In this document: positions 8,543 through 17,142 of the stretch, piece by piece
Layout: every line of letters starts with the position of its first letter
Numbering within the stretch: position 1 is the first letter of the stretch
DNA from: Enterocloster asparagiformis
Lineage (GTDB): Bacteria > Bacillota > Clostridia > Lachnospirales > Lachnospiraceae
Reading direction: 5' to 3'
NCBI GenBank assembly: GCA_018380885.1
Contig: JAGZSY010000047.1
Location: 1 to 27,157 of the forward strand
Length of the DNA stretch: 27,157 bases
Position numbers and translations under genes: made by a program
The notes under the pieces: model-generated
Databases searched by the model: none
Seen by the model: the letters and a program-made list of their open reading frames with translations, nothing else
Told to the model about the DNA's origin: nothing

Positions 8543-9697
8543 TCAATCCTGCTCTAAAAGTGCGATAATATTCTTCTTAAATTTTTCAAATGTAAAATTA
8601 TCTAAAACTCTCTGCCTGGCATTGGCACCGAATTCCTCTCTAATTTTTGAATTCTCTGCCAAACTATTAATTGCTTCGGCATACATCTTACTGTTCCGAT
8701 TTGAACATTCATAACCGGTTTCTTTATGAATATTAACATAATTCACTCCACTTCCTGGTATCGTAAATGTTACAGCAGGTTTGCCATAATACATTCCTTC
8801 TGCAAGAGCTAAGCCAAACCCCTCGTTACGTGTAACGGACGGAAAACAGAAAATATCACAAGCGTACAGATAAGACCGCCAATCAGAGTCACTAATTTGG
8901 CCTATAAACTCAACCCCACTATTATTTTTTGATTTTTCTTTCAACCTTTCTGTTAATTCTCCGCTTCCAGCAATCAGAAAATGTACGTTTTCATTCACGT
9001 ACTCAGCAGCATCTATTAAATAATCAAGTCCTTTATAAGGGACATGCCGCCCTACGAATAGGCAAAGAATCTTACCACTATAATGTTCTTTTATTTTTAC
9101 TGCCATCCTTTTCTCATCAGTTGAAATCATCAATCGCTTCTCATCGATCGCATACGGAAGTATCGTTTTTTTATCCCCAAATTTAAAAGAATATGATGAC
9201 TGATCCACATGGATTGGCGTTGCTCCCAAAATACGGTCGGCACGTTTTATCAAAGACAAATTTTGTTTATATATAAGATGTTTTAGTATTTTTTGTTTCG
9301 TTATATCCAAATGCCAATAAACCCATAATTTGAATGGTAATTTTTTATATTTAAGCAGCAGATATGTCACAAATGGATTTGGGTAGTGAAGAATAACAAT
9401 ATCTGGTTCATAGTTTTTCATTAGTTTATTTAGTTCTTTTCTATATGTACGAGATAGCGCCTGTGATGATACTTTTATATTAGTCTCACAGCGTATTACT
9501 TCTATATCATCCACACAGTCATGTGCAGTCTCATATCTATATGTAACACAATCTCCCATACAGGAATTTTCATTAAAACAAATAACTTTCTGCTCTACCA
9601 ACTCTCCTTTCAAAGCATTTACAATATCTCTGGCAACTTGTTCAGTCCCTCCAATAAAAGGATAATAATACTTGGATATTTGTAACACTTTTTTCAT
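8543..9697 (-). CDS. Glycosyltransferase family 4 (GT-B fold)
   Basis: A 384-residue protein beginning MKKVLQISKYYYPFIGGTEQ, the N-terminal loop motif of GT4 enzymes. The C-terminal half has LFVGRHVPYKGLDYLIDAA, FLIAGSGEL, VEFIGQISD and RNEGFGLALAEGMYYGKPAV with the E-x7-E pair. I use the ATG at 9695-9697, preceded by AGGAGA at 7 nt, rather than an upstream ATG that lacks a binding site. It is distinct in sequence from the other two GT4 genes here, so the cassette adds several different sugars. Confidence 0.9.
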   Translation of the reverse strand: MKKVLQISKYYYPFIGGTEQVARDIVNALKGELVEQKVICFNENSCMGDCVTYRYETAHDCVDDIEVIRCETNIKVSSQALSRTYRKELNKLMKNYEPDIVILHYPNPFVTYLLLKYKKLPFKLWVYWHLDITKQKILKHLIYKQNLSLIKRADRILGATPIHVDQSSYSFKFGDKKTILPYAIDEKRLMISTDEKRMAVKIKEHYSGKILCLFVGRHVPYKGLDYLIDAAEYVNENVHFLIAGSGELTERLKEKSKNNSGVEFIGQISDSDWRSYLYACDIFCFPSVTRNEGFGLALAEGMYYGKPAVTFTIPGSGVNYVNIHKETGYECSNRNSKMYAEAINSLAENSKIREEFGANARQRVLDNFTFEKFKKNIIALLEQD

Positions 9698-9748
9698 TTC
9701 GTACTCTCCTGTACAAATGCCCATATACGTTTACTATTTATAGTTTTC

Positions 9749-10993
9749 CTATTCATCTCTTTGAAAAATATCTCTTGTATAAACTTTTTCTTTAACGTCA
9801 TCAAGACAACTATTATATCTATTAGCAATAATAACCTGACTCTGTATCTTAAATATCCCCAAATCATTAACAATTTTACTCCCGAAAAAAGTAGCTCCAT
9901 CTTTCAAAGTTGGCTCATAAATGATTACAGTTGCTCCCTTAGCCTTAATCCGTTTCATAACTCCCTGAATAGAACTCTGCCGGAAATTATCACTATTATT
10001 CTTCATAGTCAGACGGTAAACACCTATTATAGTTGTTTTCTCCTTACCAGCATTCCAGCTGTCATTTGCCCCATAAGAGCCTGCAATTTCTAATACACGG
10101 TCTGCAATAAATGATTTTCTTGTCCGATTACTTTCCACAATGGCCTCTATCAAATTTTCAGGAACGTTTTTGTAATTTGCAAGAAGCTGTTTGGTATCTT
10201 TAGGTAAGCAATATCCTCCATAACCAAACGATGGATTATTATAATTTCTACCGATACGAGGATCAAGACAAACTCCGTCAATAATTTGCTGTGTATTCAA
10301 CCCTTTTAACTCTGCATATGTATCCAGCTCGTTAAAATAGCTAACGCGGAGAGCTAAATAGGTATTAGCAAATAGCTTTACAGCCTCAGCCTCTGTAAAT
10401 CCCATAAATAATGTTATAATATCGTTTTTAATAGCCCCTTCCGCAAGAAGTTCCGCAAATACTTGCGCAGCTTTAATCAGACGCTTATCCCCCATATCTG
10501 TCCCCACAATGATACGGCTTGGATACAAATTGTCGTACAAAGCTTTTGACTCTCTTAAAAACTCAGGACTGAATATTATATTCTTGCTACCAGTCTTTTT
10601 TCTGATACTAGCAGTATATCCGACAGGAATTGTAGATTTTATAACCATGATTGCATTCGGATTGTACTGCATCACCAAGTCAATTACATTTTCGACTGCA
10701 GATGTATCAAAAAAATCCTTTTTTGAATCATAGTTTGTTGGAGCTGCAATAACCACAAATTCTGCTTCAGTATAGGCTACTTTTGCATCGAGTGTCGCAG
10801 TCAAATTAAGTTCTTTCTCGGACAAATACTTTTCAATATAATCGTCTTGAATAGGAGATATCTTTTTGTTGATAAGCTCCACTTTTTCTGAAATAATATC
10901 CACTGCAGTAACTTTATTATGCTGCGCTAAGAGCACAGCTATTGACAAACCCACATAACCAGTACCGGCAACAGCAATTTTCATATTGCTCAT
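9749..10993 (-). CDS. ugd: UDP-glucose 6-dehydrogenase, short HasB/Ugd type
   Basis: A 414-residue NAD-dependent dehydrogenase that oxidises UDP-glucose to UDP-glucuronate. The N-terminal Rossmann motif GTGYVG is at residues 10-15. The catalytic cysteine is Cys262 in [15 protein letters not shown], and SPEFLRES and [15 protein letters not shown] are the usual central motifs. Length matches the short streptococcal HasB group rather than the roughly 440-residue TuaD type. A GDP-mannose dehydrogenase is a less likely alternative. GGAG lies 8 nt before the ATG. It starts 5 nt after the stop of the 4-epimerase gene; together they supply UDP-GlcA and UDP-GalA. Confidence 0.9.
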   Translation of the reverse strand: MSNMKIAVAGTGYVGLSIAVLLAQHNKVTAVDIISEKVELINKKISPIQDDYIEKYLSEKELNLTATLDAKVAYTEAEFVVIAAPTNYDSKKDFFDTSAVENVIDLVMQYNPNAIMVIKSTIPVGYTASIRKKTGSKNIIFSPEFLRESKALYDNLYPSRIIVGTDMGDKRLIKAAQVFAELLAEGAIKNDIITLFMGFTEAEAVKLFANTYLALRVSYFNELDTYAELKGLNTQQIIDGVCLDPRIGRNYNNPSFGYGGYCLPKDTKQLLANYKNVPENLIEAIVESNRTRKSFIADRVLEIAGSYGANDSWNAGKEKTTIIGVYRLTMKNNSDNFRQSSIQGVMKRIKAKGATVIIYEPTLKDGATFFGSKIVNDLGIFKIQSQVIIANRYNSCLDDVKEKVYTRDIFQRDE

Positions 10994-10998
10994 ATTCT

Positions 10999-12090
10999 CT
11001 ACTCCTCTATCCTTGTATTGCTCTCAACTATATAGAATTTCTTATACCACTCTGCAAACTTTCGTAAACCTTCACGCAAACCCGTGTTTGGCTTAAAACC
11101 GAAGTCCGTCTCTAGCGCTTTGGTATCCGCAAAAGTTATTGAAACGTCTCCTGGCTGCATTGGGACCAGTTCCTTGTGCGCTTCAAAATCGTAGTTGTCT
11201 GGCAACACTCCAGCACGAATCAGCTCCTCTTGCAGAATGGTCACAAAATCGAGAAGATTTTCCGGCCGGTTATTCCCAATATTATAAATCATGTAAGGTG
11301 GTTGGTACAAACCGTCTCTCCCTATCTGCTTATTAGGTGCTTTCTGCATAACCCTGATCACGCCTTCAATAACGTCATCCACATACGTAAAGTCCCGTTT
11401 ACAATTACCATAGTTAAAAATTTGAATCTTTTTGCCTTCACGAAGTTTATCTGTAAATCCAAAATACGCCATATCGGGCCGGCCGGCCGGACCATACACT
11501 GTAAAAAAGCGCAAACCCGTAGATGGAATGTTATATAGCTTGCTATACGCATGAGCGAAAAGTTCATTACTTTTTTTTGTTGCCGCATAAAGGCTGACAG
11601 GGTTATCCACCCTATCATCTGTACTGTAAGGAACTTTCATGTTAGAACCATAAACAGATGAACTTGAAGCATAGACCAGATGTTCCACACCACTCGCACC
11701 GTTATCATAGGAATGGCGGCAAGCCTCAAGAATATTATAGAAACCTATCATATTACTTTCTATGTAAGCATCTGGATTTGTAATGCTATATCGTACACCC
11801 GCTTGCGCGGCCAAGTTAACAACCACATCAGGCCTGTATTCCGTAAAAATTCTCTGTATCAACGCTTTATCTGCAATCGATCCTTTTTTAAATATGAAAT
11901 TAGGGTAAGAAGATAATTTCTTTAACCTATCTTCCTTCAAACGCACATCATAATAATCATTCATATTATCGATACCGATAATTTTGATACCTTCAACATC
12001 TGAAAAAAGGCGCTCTCCCAAATTAGAGCCAATAAATCCAGCAACGCCCGTAAGGAATACTGTTTTTTTCTTTAGATCAACTATCGCCAT
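10999..12090 (-). CDS. UDP-glucuronate 4-epimerase (extended SDR)
   Basis: A 363-residue short-chain dehydrogenase/epimerase. GVAGFIGSN (residues 15-23) binds NAD; the catalytic pair is Tyr168 and Lys172 in YAATK, with the serine in YASSSSVYG. The stretch [20 protein letters not shown] after the cofactor motif, and [16 protein letters not shown], distinguish the UDP-glucuronate 4-epimerase branch from GalE. It converts UDP-GlcA made by the adjacent dehydrogenase to UDP-GalA. I start at the ATG at 12088-12090 because GGAG lies 5-6 nt before it; an upstream in-frame ATG (12105) has no such site. First gene of the A+T-rich cassette. Confidence 0.87.
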   Translation of the reverse strand: MAIVDLKKKTVFLTGVAGFIGSNLGERLFSDVEGIKIIGIDNMNDYYDVRLKEDRLKKLSSYPNFIFKKGSIADKALIQRIFTEYRPDVVVNLAAQAGVRYSITNPDAYIESNMIGFYNILEACRHSYDNGASGVEHLVYASSSSVYGSNMKVPYSTDDRVDNPVSLYAATKKSNELFAHAYSKLYNIPSTGLRFFTVYGPAGRPDMAYFGFTDKLREGKKIQIFNYGNCKRDFTYVDDVIEGVIRVMQKAPNKQIGRDGLYQPPYMIYNIGNNRPENLLDFVTILQEELIRAGVLPDNYDFEAHKELVPMQPGDVSITFADTKALETDFGFKPNTGLREGLRKFAEWYKKFYIVESNTRIEE

Positions 12091-12105
12091 TTTTTCTCCA
12101 TTCAT

Positions 12106-12258
12106 TGTTTTTATAACTCTATTTTTACCAACTAAACCGATACACTTTTATCTATTTTCATATTGTTTTGTTTTTCCTTTTATTAAATCGCAACAACACT
12201 AAAATATAATAAGATCTAATATTGATTACCAATCACCTATTTAGCTCTTACATACCAG
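12106..12258. other. Spacer between the core operon and the variable cassette
   Basis: About 150 A+T-rich bases with no open frame. No convincing terminator hairpin is seen, so transcription probably continues from the priming transferase into the cassette. A weak -35/-10 pair (TTGGTA, 17 nt, TTATAT) on the minus strand is present but too degenerate to call. The base-composition change falls at the right edge of this spacer. Confidence 0.5.
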
Positions 12259-13692
12259 CTACAACGCCCCTCGCCTCAATACAACCACCCCAATCGTTTT
12301 CATCAATATCTTTACGTCCAGTCCGATCGACCAGCCCGTTATATACGCCTTATCCAACCTCACCACCTCTTCAAAGTCCGTAATATCGCTTCTCCCGCTC
12401 ACCTGCCACATGCCGGTAATCCCCGGTTTTGTGGCCAGCCTTACCCGGTGGTGCAGATCGTATTTCTCCCACTCATCCACTGTGGGCGGCCTGGTCCCTA
12501 CCAGGCTCATGTCGCCCTTCAGCACGTTCCAGAACTGGGGGAATTCGTCGAGGGAGTACTTCCTGATTATCCCGCCGATTCCCTTCTCACCGCCGATAAT
12601 CCGCGGGTCGTTGTCGATTTTAAACATCATCCCGTCCTTGACGCGGTTCTGCTCCATGAGCTCTTTTTTTCGCTTTTCCGCATCCATATACATGCTGCGG
12701 AATTTGTGCAATTTAAATTTTCTCCCGTTCTTTCCCACCCGTATCTGCGAAAAAAAGATAGGGCCGGGGGATTTTATGTAGATACAGGGGGCTATCGCCA
12801 GAAACAGAAGCCCGGTGATCAGACAGCCCACTATGCCGCCCGCAATATCCATGGTGCGCTTGAAAAACGCCTGCTTCCAGCTGGCCATATTGATACTGCT
12901 TGTGAGCACCGTGTAGGTGCCGATCCGCTCCACGTGGCGTTTCTGCCCGCTTAACTTGGCTACCTCCACCAGCTTCAGATGGACCGTAACGCCCATCTCG
13001 ATAAAGTCGTTGAGCAGGTCCTGGGGCAGCGCAATCTCCTCCGGCAGGTTGACAAAAATCTCGTCTACCCACTCGCGGCAGACGTACTCAGCCACGTTCC
13101 CGCCGTCGGCCACTACCGCCACTCCCCTGTATGATTTTTCAGTGTTTTTATCCCCGTCCACCAGAGCTATTCCTACTACCTGAAAGCCCTCGTAATTGTT
13201 GGCGAGAATATTTTTTACCACGGTGTCCACCATGGTTTTTGACGTCAGAATCAGAAGGGACCGTTTCCCCCTGCTTCCCACTCCCCTCACCTTCAGATAG
13301 CGTTTCCACACAATTCTGATAATGTAGGTAAATACCGCATAGATCACGCCTGTCAGCACCAGCGTCAGACGCGAGTAGTTCTCACCTTTTTGCGTGGCAA
13401 ACAGATAAAACGTCCCCATCAGAATTACCAGGCAGACGTGTTTTACCACACAGGAAAATTCGCGGTAATAGCCGCGCTTTAACACGTTTTTAAAGCTCTC
13501 ACAAAAAAATGTCACAAATATCTGGATCAGTACCAGCACAAAGGCCATATTGCAATAGAGCTGATTGGTATACGGCCATCCAAACCCATGGCGCAGCCAG
13601 TAAGCTGCAACATAGGCCGCCTGCAGGCATATTGCATCTAGCAGCGTAAAGTCCCAATGCTTCAGCCAGCCGCGGTCCGCTTTTCTATACAT
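12259..13692 (-). CDS. Undecaprenyl-phosphate sugar-1-phosphate transferase (priming transferase)
   Basis: A 477-residue polyprenyl glycosylphosphotransferase of the WbaP/CpsE type. Four or five N-terminal membrane segments (to about residue 130) are followed by a soluble CoA-binding-like domain, a further membrane helix near residue 290 (KRTMDIAGGIVGC) and the catalytic C-terminal domain. The last shows KSPGPIFFSQIRVGKNGR, HKFRSM, IRKYSLDEFPQFWNVLKGDM, SLVGTRPP and KPGITGMWQVSGRS. It moves a sugar-1-phosphate (often glucose or galactose) from UDP-sugar to undecaprenyl phosphate, the first step of repeat-unit assembly. ATG start with GGTG 6 nt before. It belongs to the G+C-richer core, not the A+T-rich cassette. 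Confidence 0.92.
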   Translation of the reverse strand: MYRKADRGWLKHWDFTLLDAICLQAAYVAAYWLRHGFGWPYTNQLYCNMAFVLVLIQIFVTFFCESFKNVLKRGYYREFSCVVKHVCLVILMGTFYLFATQKGENYSRLTLVLTGVIYAVFTYIIRIVWKRYLKVRGVGSRGKRSLLILTSKTMVDTVVKNILANNYEGFQVVGIALVDGDKNTEKSYRGVAVVADGGNVAEYVCREWVDEIFVNLPEEIALPQDLLNDFIEMGVTVHLKLVEVAKLSGQKRHVERIGTYTVLTSSINMASWKQAFFKRTMDIAGGIVGCLITGLLFLAIAPCIYIKSPGPIFFSQIRVGKNGRKFKLHKFRSMYMDAEKRKKELMEQNRVKDGMMFKIDNDPRIIGGEKGIGGIIRKYSLDEFPQFWNVLKGDMSLVGTRPPTVDEWEKYDLHHRVRLATKPGITGMWQVSGRSDITDFEEVVRLDKAYITGWSIGLDVKILMKTIGVVVLRRGAL

Positions 13693-13806
13693 TTTTCACC
13701 ACTACCCTTTTTTCTCCTGTAAAGCTCTCCTCCGACGAGAAGCCAAAGGGATCCTCACGGCTCCCTCTGGCCCTCCGCGCAAATGCGCTGATGTCACTTT
13801 TTCTGA

Positions 13807-14496
13807 TTACTTCTTGTACACTACGGAAAGTGTGCCGGAGCCAGGGATGTTCACCGCTACGGTCTTGCTGACCGGATCTACCTTCAGTGCGGGAAGCAGC
13901 GTCCACTGGCCTGTAACGTTGTTGTAGAACAGGACTTCCACATTGGTCAGCCCATCCACCAGATTCGGCACGTACAGAGATACCTCTGCCGCCGTATCCT
14001 TGACCGCGCCGGTAGCCGCATCCTTGGTGATGATCGCATGGGTGCCGGTCAGTGCATTGTAGCCGTTCACATCCACACCGCGGATTACCTCGCTTAAGGG
14101 CTTTCCGGCGTTGATATCGTTGATTGCGGATACAACGTTCTCCGGAAGGCCCGCGGTTGCGGCTCCGGCCTCCTTTGCAAACGCGATTGCGATATCGCCT
14201 ACAACCGCCTCGCCTCTGGAGTTAACCGTTACCTGCTGGCCGGTTGTCGTTACTGTGTCCACAGCCACTCCGATGGTGCTTCCGTTGGGTGCGGCGCTGG
14301 TGGTCGCTCCGGTGGTCTTGACGCCGGTGGAAGATACCGATACGGTGGTGTCGGACTTGGTGCTGCTTGTAGTTGTGGTCGTGGTCGCTGAGCTTCCGCC
14401 GTCATCACTAGATGAACTGCTCGATGCGAATACGCACATCGGCTGGGAAGCCAGGGCCGCTGCCAGGATTAAAGCAGCAACGCTTTTCTTTTTCAT
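13807..14496 (-). CDS. Secreted Ser/Thr-rich protein of unknown function
   Basis: A 229-residue exported protein. The start (ATG 14494-14496, AGGAGAGG upstream) gives a clear signal peptide, MKKKSVAALILAAALASQPM, with likely cleavage after VFA at residue 24. A low-complexity Ser/Thr/Gly/Asp linker follows (about 25-70), then about 160 residues rich in Val, Thr and Gly, ending LTNVEVLFYNNVTGQWTLLP and a VNIPGSGTLSVVYKK tail that looks like a small beta-sandwich. There is no LPxTG motif, lipobox or C-terminal membrane anchor. It sits between the LCP gene and the priming transferase, so it is probably co-expressed with capsule assembly. I do not recognise a characterised family. Confidence 0.85.
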   Translation of the reverse strand: MKKKSVAALILAAALASQPMCVFASSSSSSDDGGSSATTTTTTSSTKSDTTVSVSSTGVKTTGATTSAAPNGSTIGVAVDTVTTTGQQVTVNSRGEAVVGDIAIAFAKEAGAATAGLPENVVSAINDINAGKPLSEVIRGVDVNGYNALTGTHAIITKDAATGAVKDTAAEVSLYVPNLVDGLTNVEVLFYNNVTGQWTLLPALKVDPVSKTVAVNIPGSGTLSVVYKK

Positions 14497-14533
14497 AGCT
14501 TTTCCTCTCCTTTCTACTATGAATAATTTATCC

Positions 14534-14559
14534 AATAAACAGCGTTTACGCTGGTTATT
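14534..14559 (-). terminator. Intra-operon hairpin before the secreted-protein gene
   Basis: On the minus strand AATAACCAGCG and CGCTGTTTATT form 11-bp arms with one mismatch around a TAAA loop, 7 nt after the LCP stop and about 38 nt before the secreted-protein ATG. The following bases are A/T-rich but not a clean T tract, so it may be a weak terminator, a 3'-end stabiliser for the upstream messenger or an RNA-processing site that changes expression of the downstream gene. Confidence 0.5.
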
Positions 14560-14565
14560 GCCTCA

Positions 14566-15600
14566 TCATTCGATCTCCCGGTAAAACAGCTCCAGTATCA
14601 CAGGTATCATTGCCTCCTGATCCACGTAGAACTCGTCATAGCGGGCGGTCGTCACGCCGCTGCCAGGCACGGTGTAAAAGTCTCCCGCGCCCAGCTGCTG
14701 GGTGTTCAGCACGTCCAAAGCCGCCTTCAGATACTGGTCCTTCTGCATATCCGTAACCATGTGGTCGTTGATGCTGTCCAAAAGACCGGTCAGGACACTG
14801 TCGTCCTCCGCCGCTTTGGCCTTCAGGGCCCTAAAAAAGCCCTCCATATATTCCTGATGCCTGTCCATTCTGAACAGAGCCGTATTGTCCTTGTTAATAT
14901 CCCGGTAACGCACAAAGGTCTCCGCCTGCTTCCCCCTCAGCGTGATGGTCTCGCCCATCTTCAGCGCAGGGTCCCGGGAAGCCATGCCCGGCTCCTCAAT
15001 GGTCACGGTAACGCCTCCCACGCCGTCGTTGAGCACGGAAATGCTGTCGGTGTCCACCGCCATATAGTGATCGATGGTCAGGCCGCCCAAAAGCTCGGAT
15101 ACGGCCTCCACCGTGTACTCGCAGCTCAACTCCCGCCCGTCGCCGTAGGCATAGGCCAATGTGAGATGCTGTATATCCTTGCCCAGCACATTTCCGCTCA
15201 AATCCGTCAACGTGATCCGCGTCATGGTATCCCGCGGGATCATCAGGATTTTCACCGTATTCCTGGCCGTGTCCTGGGCCAGAAGAAACAGACCGTCCGA
15301 CTGCCCGCCGAATCCTGTGGTAGTCGTCTCGCCCAGCCCGGACCTGTCCACGCCGATGCATAAGATCGCCTTGATATAAGAGCTGCGCCGGTATCTCCTG
15401 CCGTCATATTCGATGATATTCCCGGCCTGAAAATTTTCCGGCGCTTCCAGGCTGTGCTGCCGGGCGGCGATCTCCGACTCCTGCGCCTTGCGCTGGCGGT
15501 ACAGGTGGACGGTCACCCCCGCAGCGCCCGCTAAGAGCGCTGCGCCCAGCACTACCGCGGCCATCTTGAACCGTTTCCATTTTCGAGCGCGGTCATTCAT
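14566..15600 (-). CDS. LytR-CpsA-Psr (LCP) family glycopolymer ligase
   Basis: A 344-residue membrane-anchored protein: short basic N-terminus, one membrane helix (about residues 13-33), then the extracellular LCP domain with GQSDGLFLLAQD, VKILMIPRDTMTRI, LTLAYAYGDGRE, GGLTIDHYMAVD and ETFVRYRDINKDNTALFRMDRHQEY. LCP enzymes transfer undecaprenyl-linked polymers to peptidoglycan; the arginines in IPRDT and RYRD are the conserved pyrophosphate-binding residues. The usual RSD is QSD here. I choose the ATG at 15598-15600, with AAGGGTG 6-7 nt upstream; a GTG at 15609 overlapping the CpsD stop is the alternative. Predicted to attach the capsule to the wall. Confidence 0.88.
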   Translation of the reverse strand: MNDRARKWKRFKMAAVVLGAALLAGAAGVTVHLYRQRKAQESEIAARQHSLEAPENFQAGNIIEYDGRRYRRSSYIKAILCIGVDRSGLGETTTTGFGGQSDGLFLLAQDTARNTVKILMIPRDTMTRITLTDLSGNVLGKDIQHLTLAYAYGDGRELSCEYTVEAVSELLGGLTIDHYMAVDTDSISVLNDGVGGVTVTIEEPGMASRDPALKMGETITLRGKQAETFVRYRDINKDNTALFRMDRHQEYMEGFFRALKAKAAEDDSVLTGLLDSINDHMVTDMQKDQYLKAALDVLNTQQLGAGDFYTVPGSGVTTARYDEFYVDQEAMIPVILELFYREIE

Positions 15601-15605
15601 CCCAG

Positions 15606-16340
15606 TCACCCTTCCGTAATCTCGCTCTTGTCGTATTTCGCGTATTTTCCATACCGGGAATATTTCCCGTATTTGCCGTACCGCCCGTAATAACCGTAGC
15701 TGCTGTACTCCAGATCAATCTTGTTGAGCACCACGCCCAGAATCCGGCAGCCGCTCTTTTCCAGCTGATTCTTCACCCGCTGCTCCAGCCGGTAGCTCAC
15801 CGCCCCGCTCTCCACCACCATCACGGCCCCATCGCACTGGCGGGCCACTATGGCTCCGTCGATCAGGTTCCCCATGGGGGGCGTGTCGATGATTATATAG
15901 TCATACTCCTGGCGCATCTGTTTGATCAGCACGTCAAACAAGTCCTCCTCCAGCAATTCCGCCGGGTTTGGTGAGTAGGGACCGGAAAAAATCAGATGAA
16001 GGTTCTCAACGCTGGTCGCGTAGCGTATCTCCTCCAGGGGCTTCTGCCCGCTCAGATACTGTGATAAGCCGCACACCTCCTGCTCCAGCTGATATCGGGA
16101 AACAAGCACGGATTTGCGGATGTCCGCATCGATCAGCAGCACCTTTTTGCCGATCTGCGTCAGGGAGGAGGCCAGCGCAAAGGCAATATCGCTCTTGCCC
16201 TCATCCGGAAGGGAGCTGGTCATCATAATCACCCGGATTCCGTTCCCGCAAAACTGAATATTGGTTCTCAGCGTCTTTATCGCTTCATTATAATGGTAGT
16301 CGTCCTTCATGCTCCTGTTCAGAGCCACAGTCTGTCTCAT
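15606..16340 (-). CDS. cpsD: CpsD/CapB-type bacterial tyrosine kinase
   Basis: A 244-residue cytoplasmic BY-kinase. Walker A is SSLPDEGKSD (residues 42-51), Walker A' VLLIDADIRKS (67-77) and Walker B YDYIIIDTPP (146-155). The autophosphorylated C-terminal tail is striking: nine tyrosines at exactly every third residue from 212 to 236, plus Tyr217, mostly as Y-G-K/R triplets. In the family, kinase activity needs the CpsC modulator, whose gene overlaps this start by 4 nt (ATGA), and the CpsB phosphatase reverses it. The phosphorylation cycle controls polymer length and amount. Confidence 0.93.
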   Translation of the reverse strand: MRQTVALNRSMKDDYHYNEAIKTLRTNIQFCGNGIRVIMMTSSLPDEGKSDIAFALASSLTQIGKKVLLIDADIRKSVLVSRYQLEQEVCGLSQYLSGQKPLEEIRYATSVENLHLIFSGPYSPNPAELLEEDLFDVLIKQMRQEYDYIIIDTPPMGNLIDGAIVARQCDGAVMVVESGAVSYRLEQRVKNQLEKSGCRILGVVLNKIDLEYSSYGYYGRYGKYGKYSRYGKYAKYDKSEITEG

Positions 16341-17131
16341 CGGATTTTTTCCTCCCTTTTCTTCTTCCTGGATCTCCTGGAAGCAGCCTGCCCTTTACTG
16401 CGGGGCTTCGAGGATACCATTGCCTCCTTGTCCTCCGGAGTCTCGCCCTTTCTCTGGGGAACAGAGGCCAGCACCGTCAGTCCCAGGTACCTGGTCACAT
16501 CCTCCTCGGTTCGCACAGTATCGTTGAGCACCACCCGCGCGGTGACAGCGCCGCAGACCACCAGAGCGCCCACCAAACCGCCGATCAGGGCGTTTTTGGT
16601 GTTGCTGGGGCTGGTTTTTAAGAGAGGCACCTCGCCGTCCTCAATCAGCTTGGGCGGCACCATCTCCATAATATCCCCCACATAATCCGAGGCAGTGCCG
16701 GCAATCTTGTCCGCAATGGCCTTTGCCATCTGCGGGTCCGGGTCCATCACGCTGATGGAGAGGATTCGGGTGTCAGCCGGGTTGTCGATGGTGATTTTTT
16801 TCTTCAGATCTTTATATGTAGTGTTCAGCTCCAACCCCTCGATCACGTCCTCCAGCACAGGGCGGCTGGTGACAATGATCTTGTAGTCCTTGGTCAGCTG
16901 GCTTCCAATCTGCAAATCCGCCAGGGACGTCAGCGTTGTCTCCTTTGAGAGGATGTAAACCATTGCTGTGGAGGTGTACTGCGGAGTCAATACAAATGCA
17001 CTAAATGCGCCGGCAGCACCGGCGCATAAAACTGCCACTCCCAGGATCACCCAGATTTTCCGTTTCAGTTCCATGAACAGCTCGAAAAGGTCGATCTCAA
17101 TCTCTTCATTGTCATTCACATACTTTTCCAT
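16337..17131 (-). CDS. cpsC: CpsC/Wzz-type chain-length determinant and kinase modulator
   Basis: A 264-residue protein with two membrane helices (about 25-48 and 181-202) flanking an extracellular domain; IDLFELFMELKRKIW before the first helix and TSPSNTKNALIGGLVG before the second are typical of the Wzz domain. The cytoplasmic C-terminus (203-264) would activate the CpsD kinase. It ends with an unusually basic tail, about residues 242-264, rich in Lys and Arg. The gene starts 11 nt after the phosphatase gene and overlaps cpsD by 4 nt. Role: setting polymer length and coupling kinase state to polymerisation. Confidence 0.92.
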   Translation of the reverse strand: MEKYVNDNEEIEIDLFELFMELKRKIWVILGVAVLCAGAAGAFSAFVLTPQYTSTAMVYILSKETTLTSLADLQIGSQLTKDYKIIVTSRPVLEDVIEGLELNTTYKDLKKKITIDNPADTRILSISVMDPDPQMAKAIADKIAGTASDYVGDIMEMVPPKLIEDGEVPLLKTSPSNTKNALIGGLVGALVVCGAVTARVVLNDTVRTEEDVTRYLGLTVLASVPQRKGETPEDKEAMVSSKPRSKGQAASRRSRKKKREEKIR

Positions 17132-17142
17132 CTCTTATGTAC

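Noticed and set aside
13685..13906. Small minus-strand frame between the secreted protein and the priming transferase
   Set aside because: It overlaps the 3' end of the secreted-protein gene out of frame and has no binding site or sensible protein features; the 114-nt gap appears non-coding.
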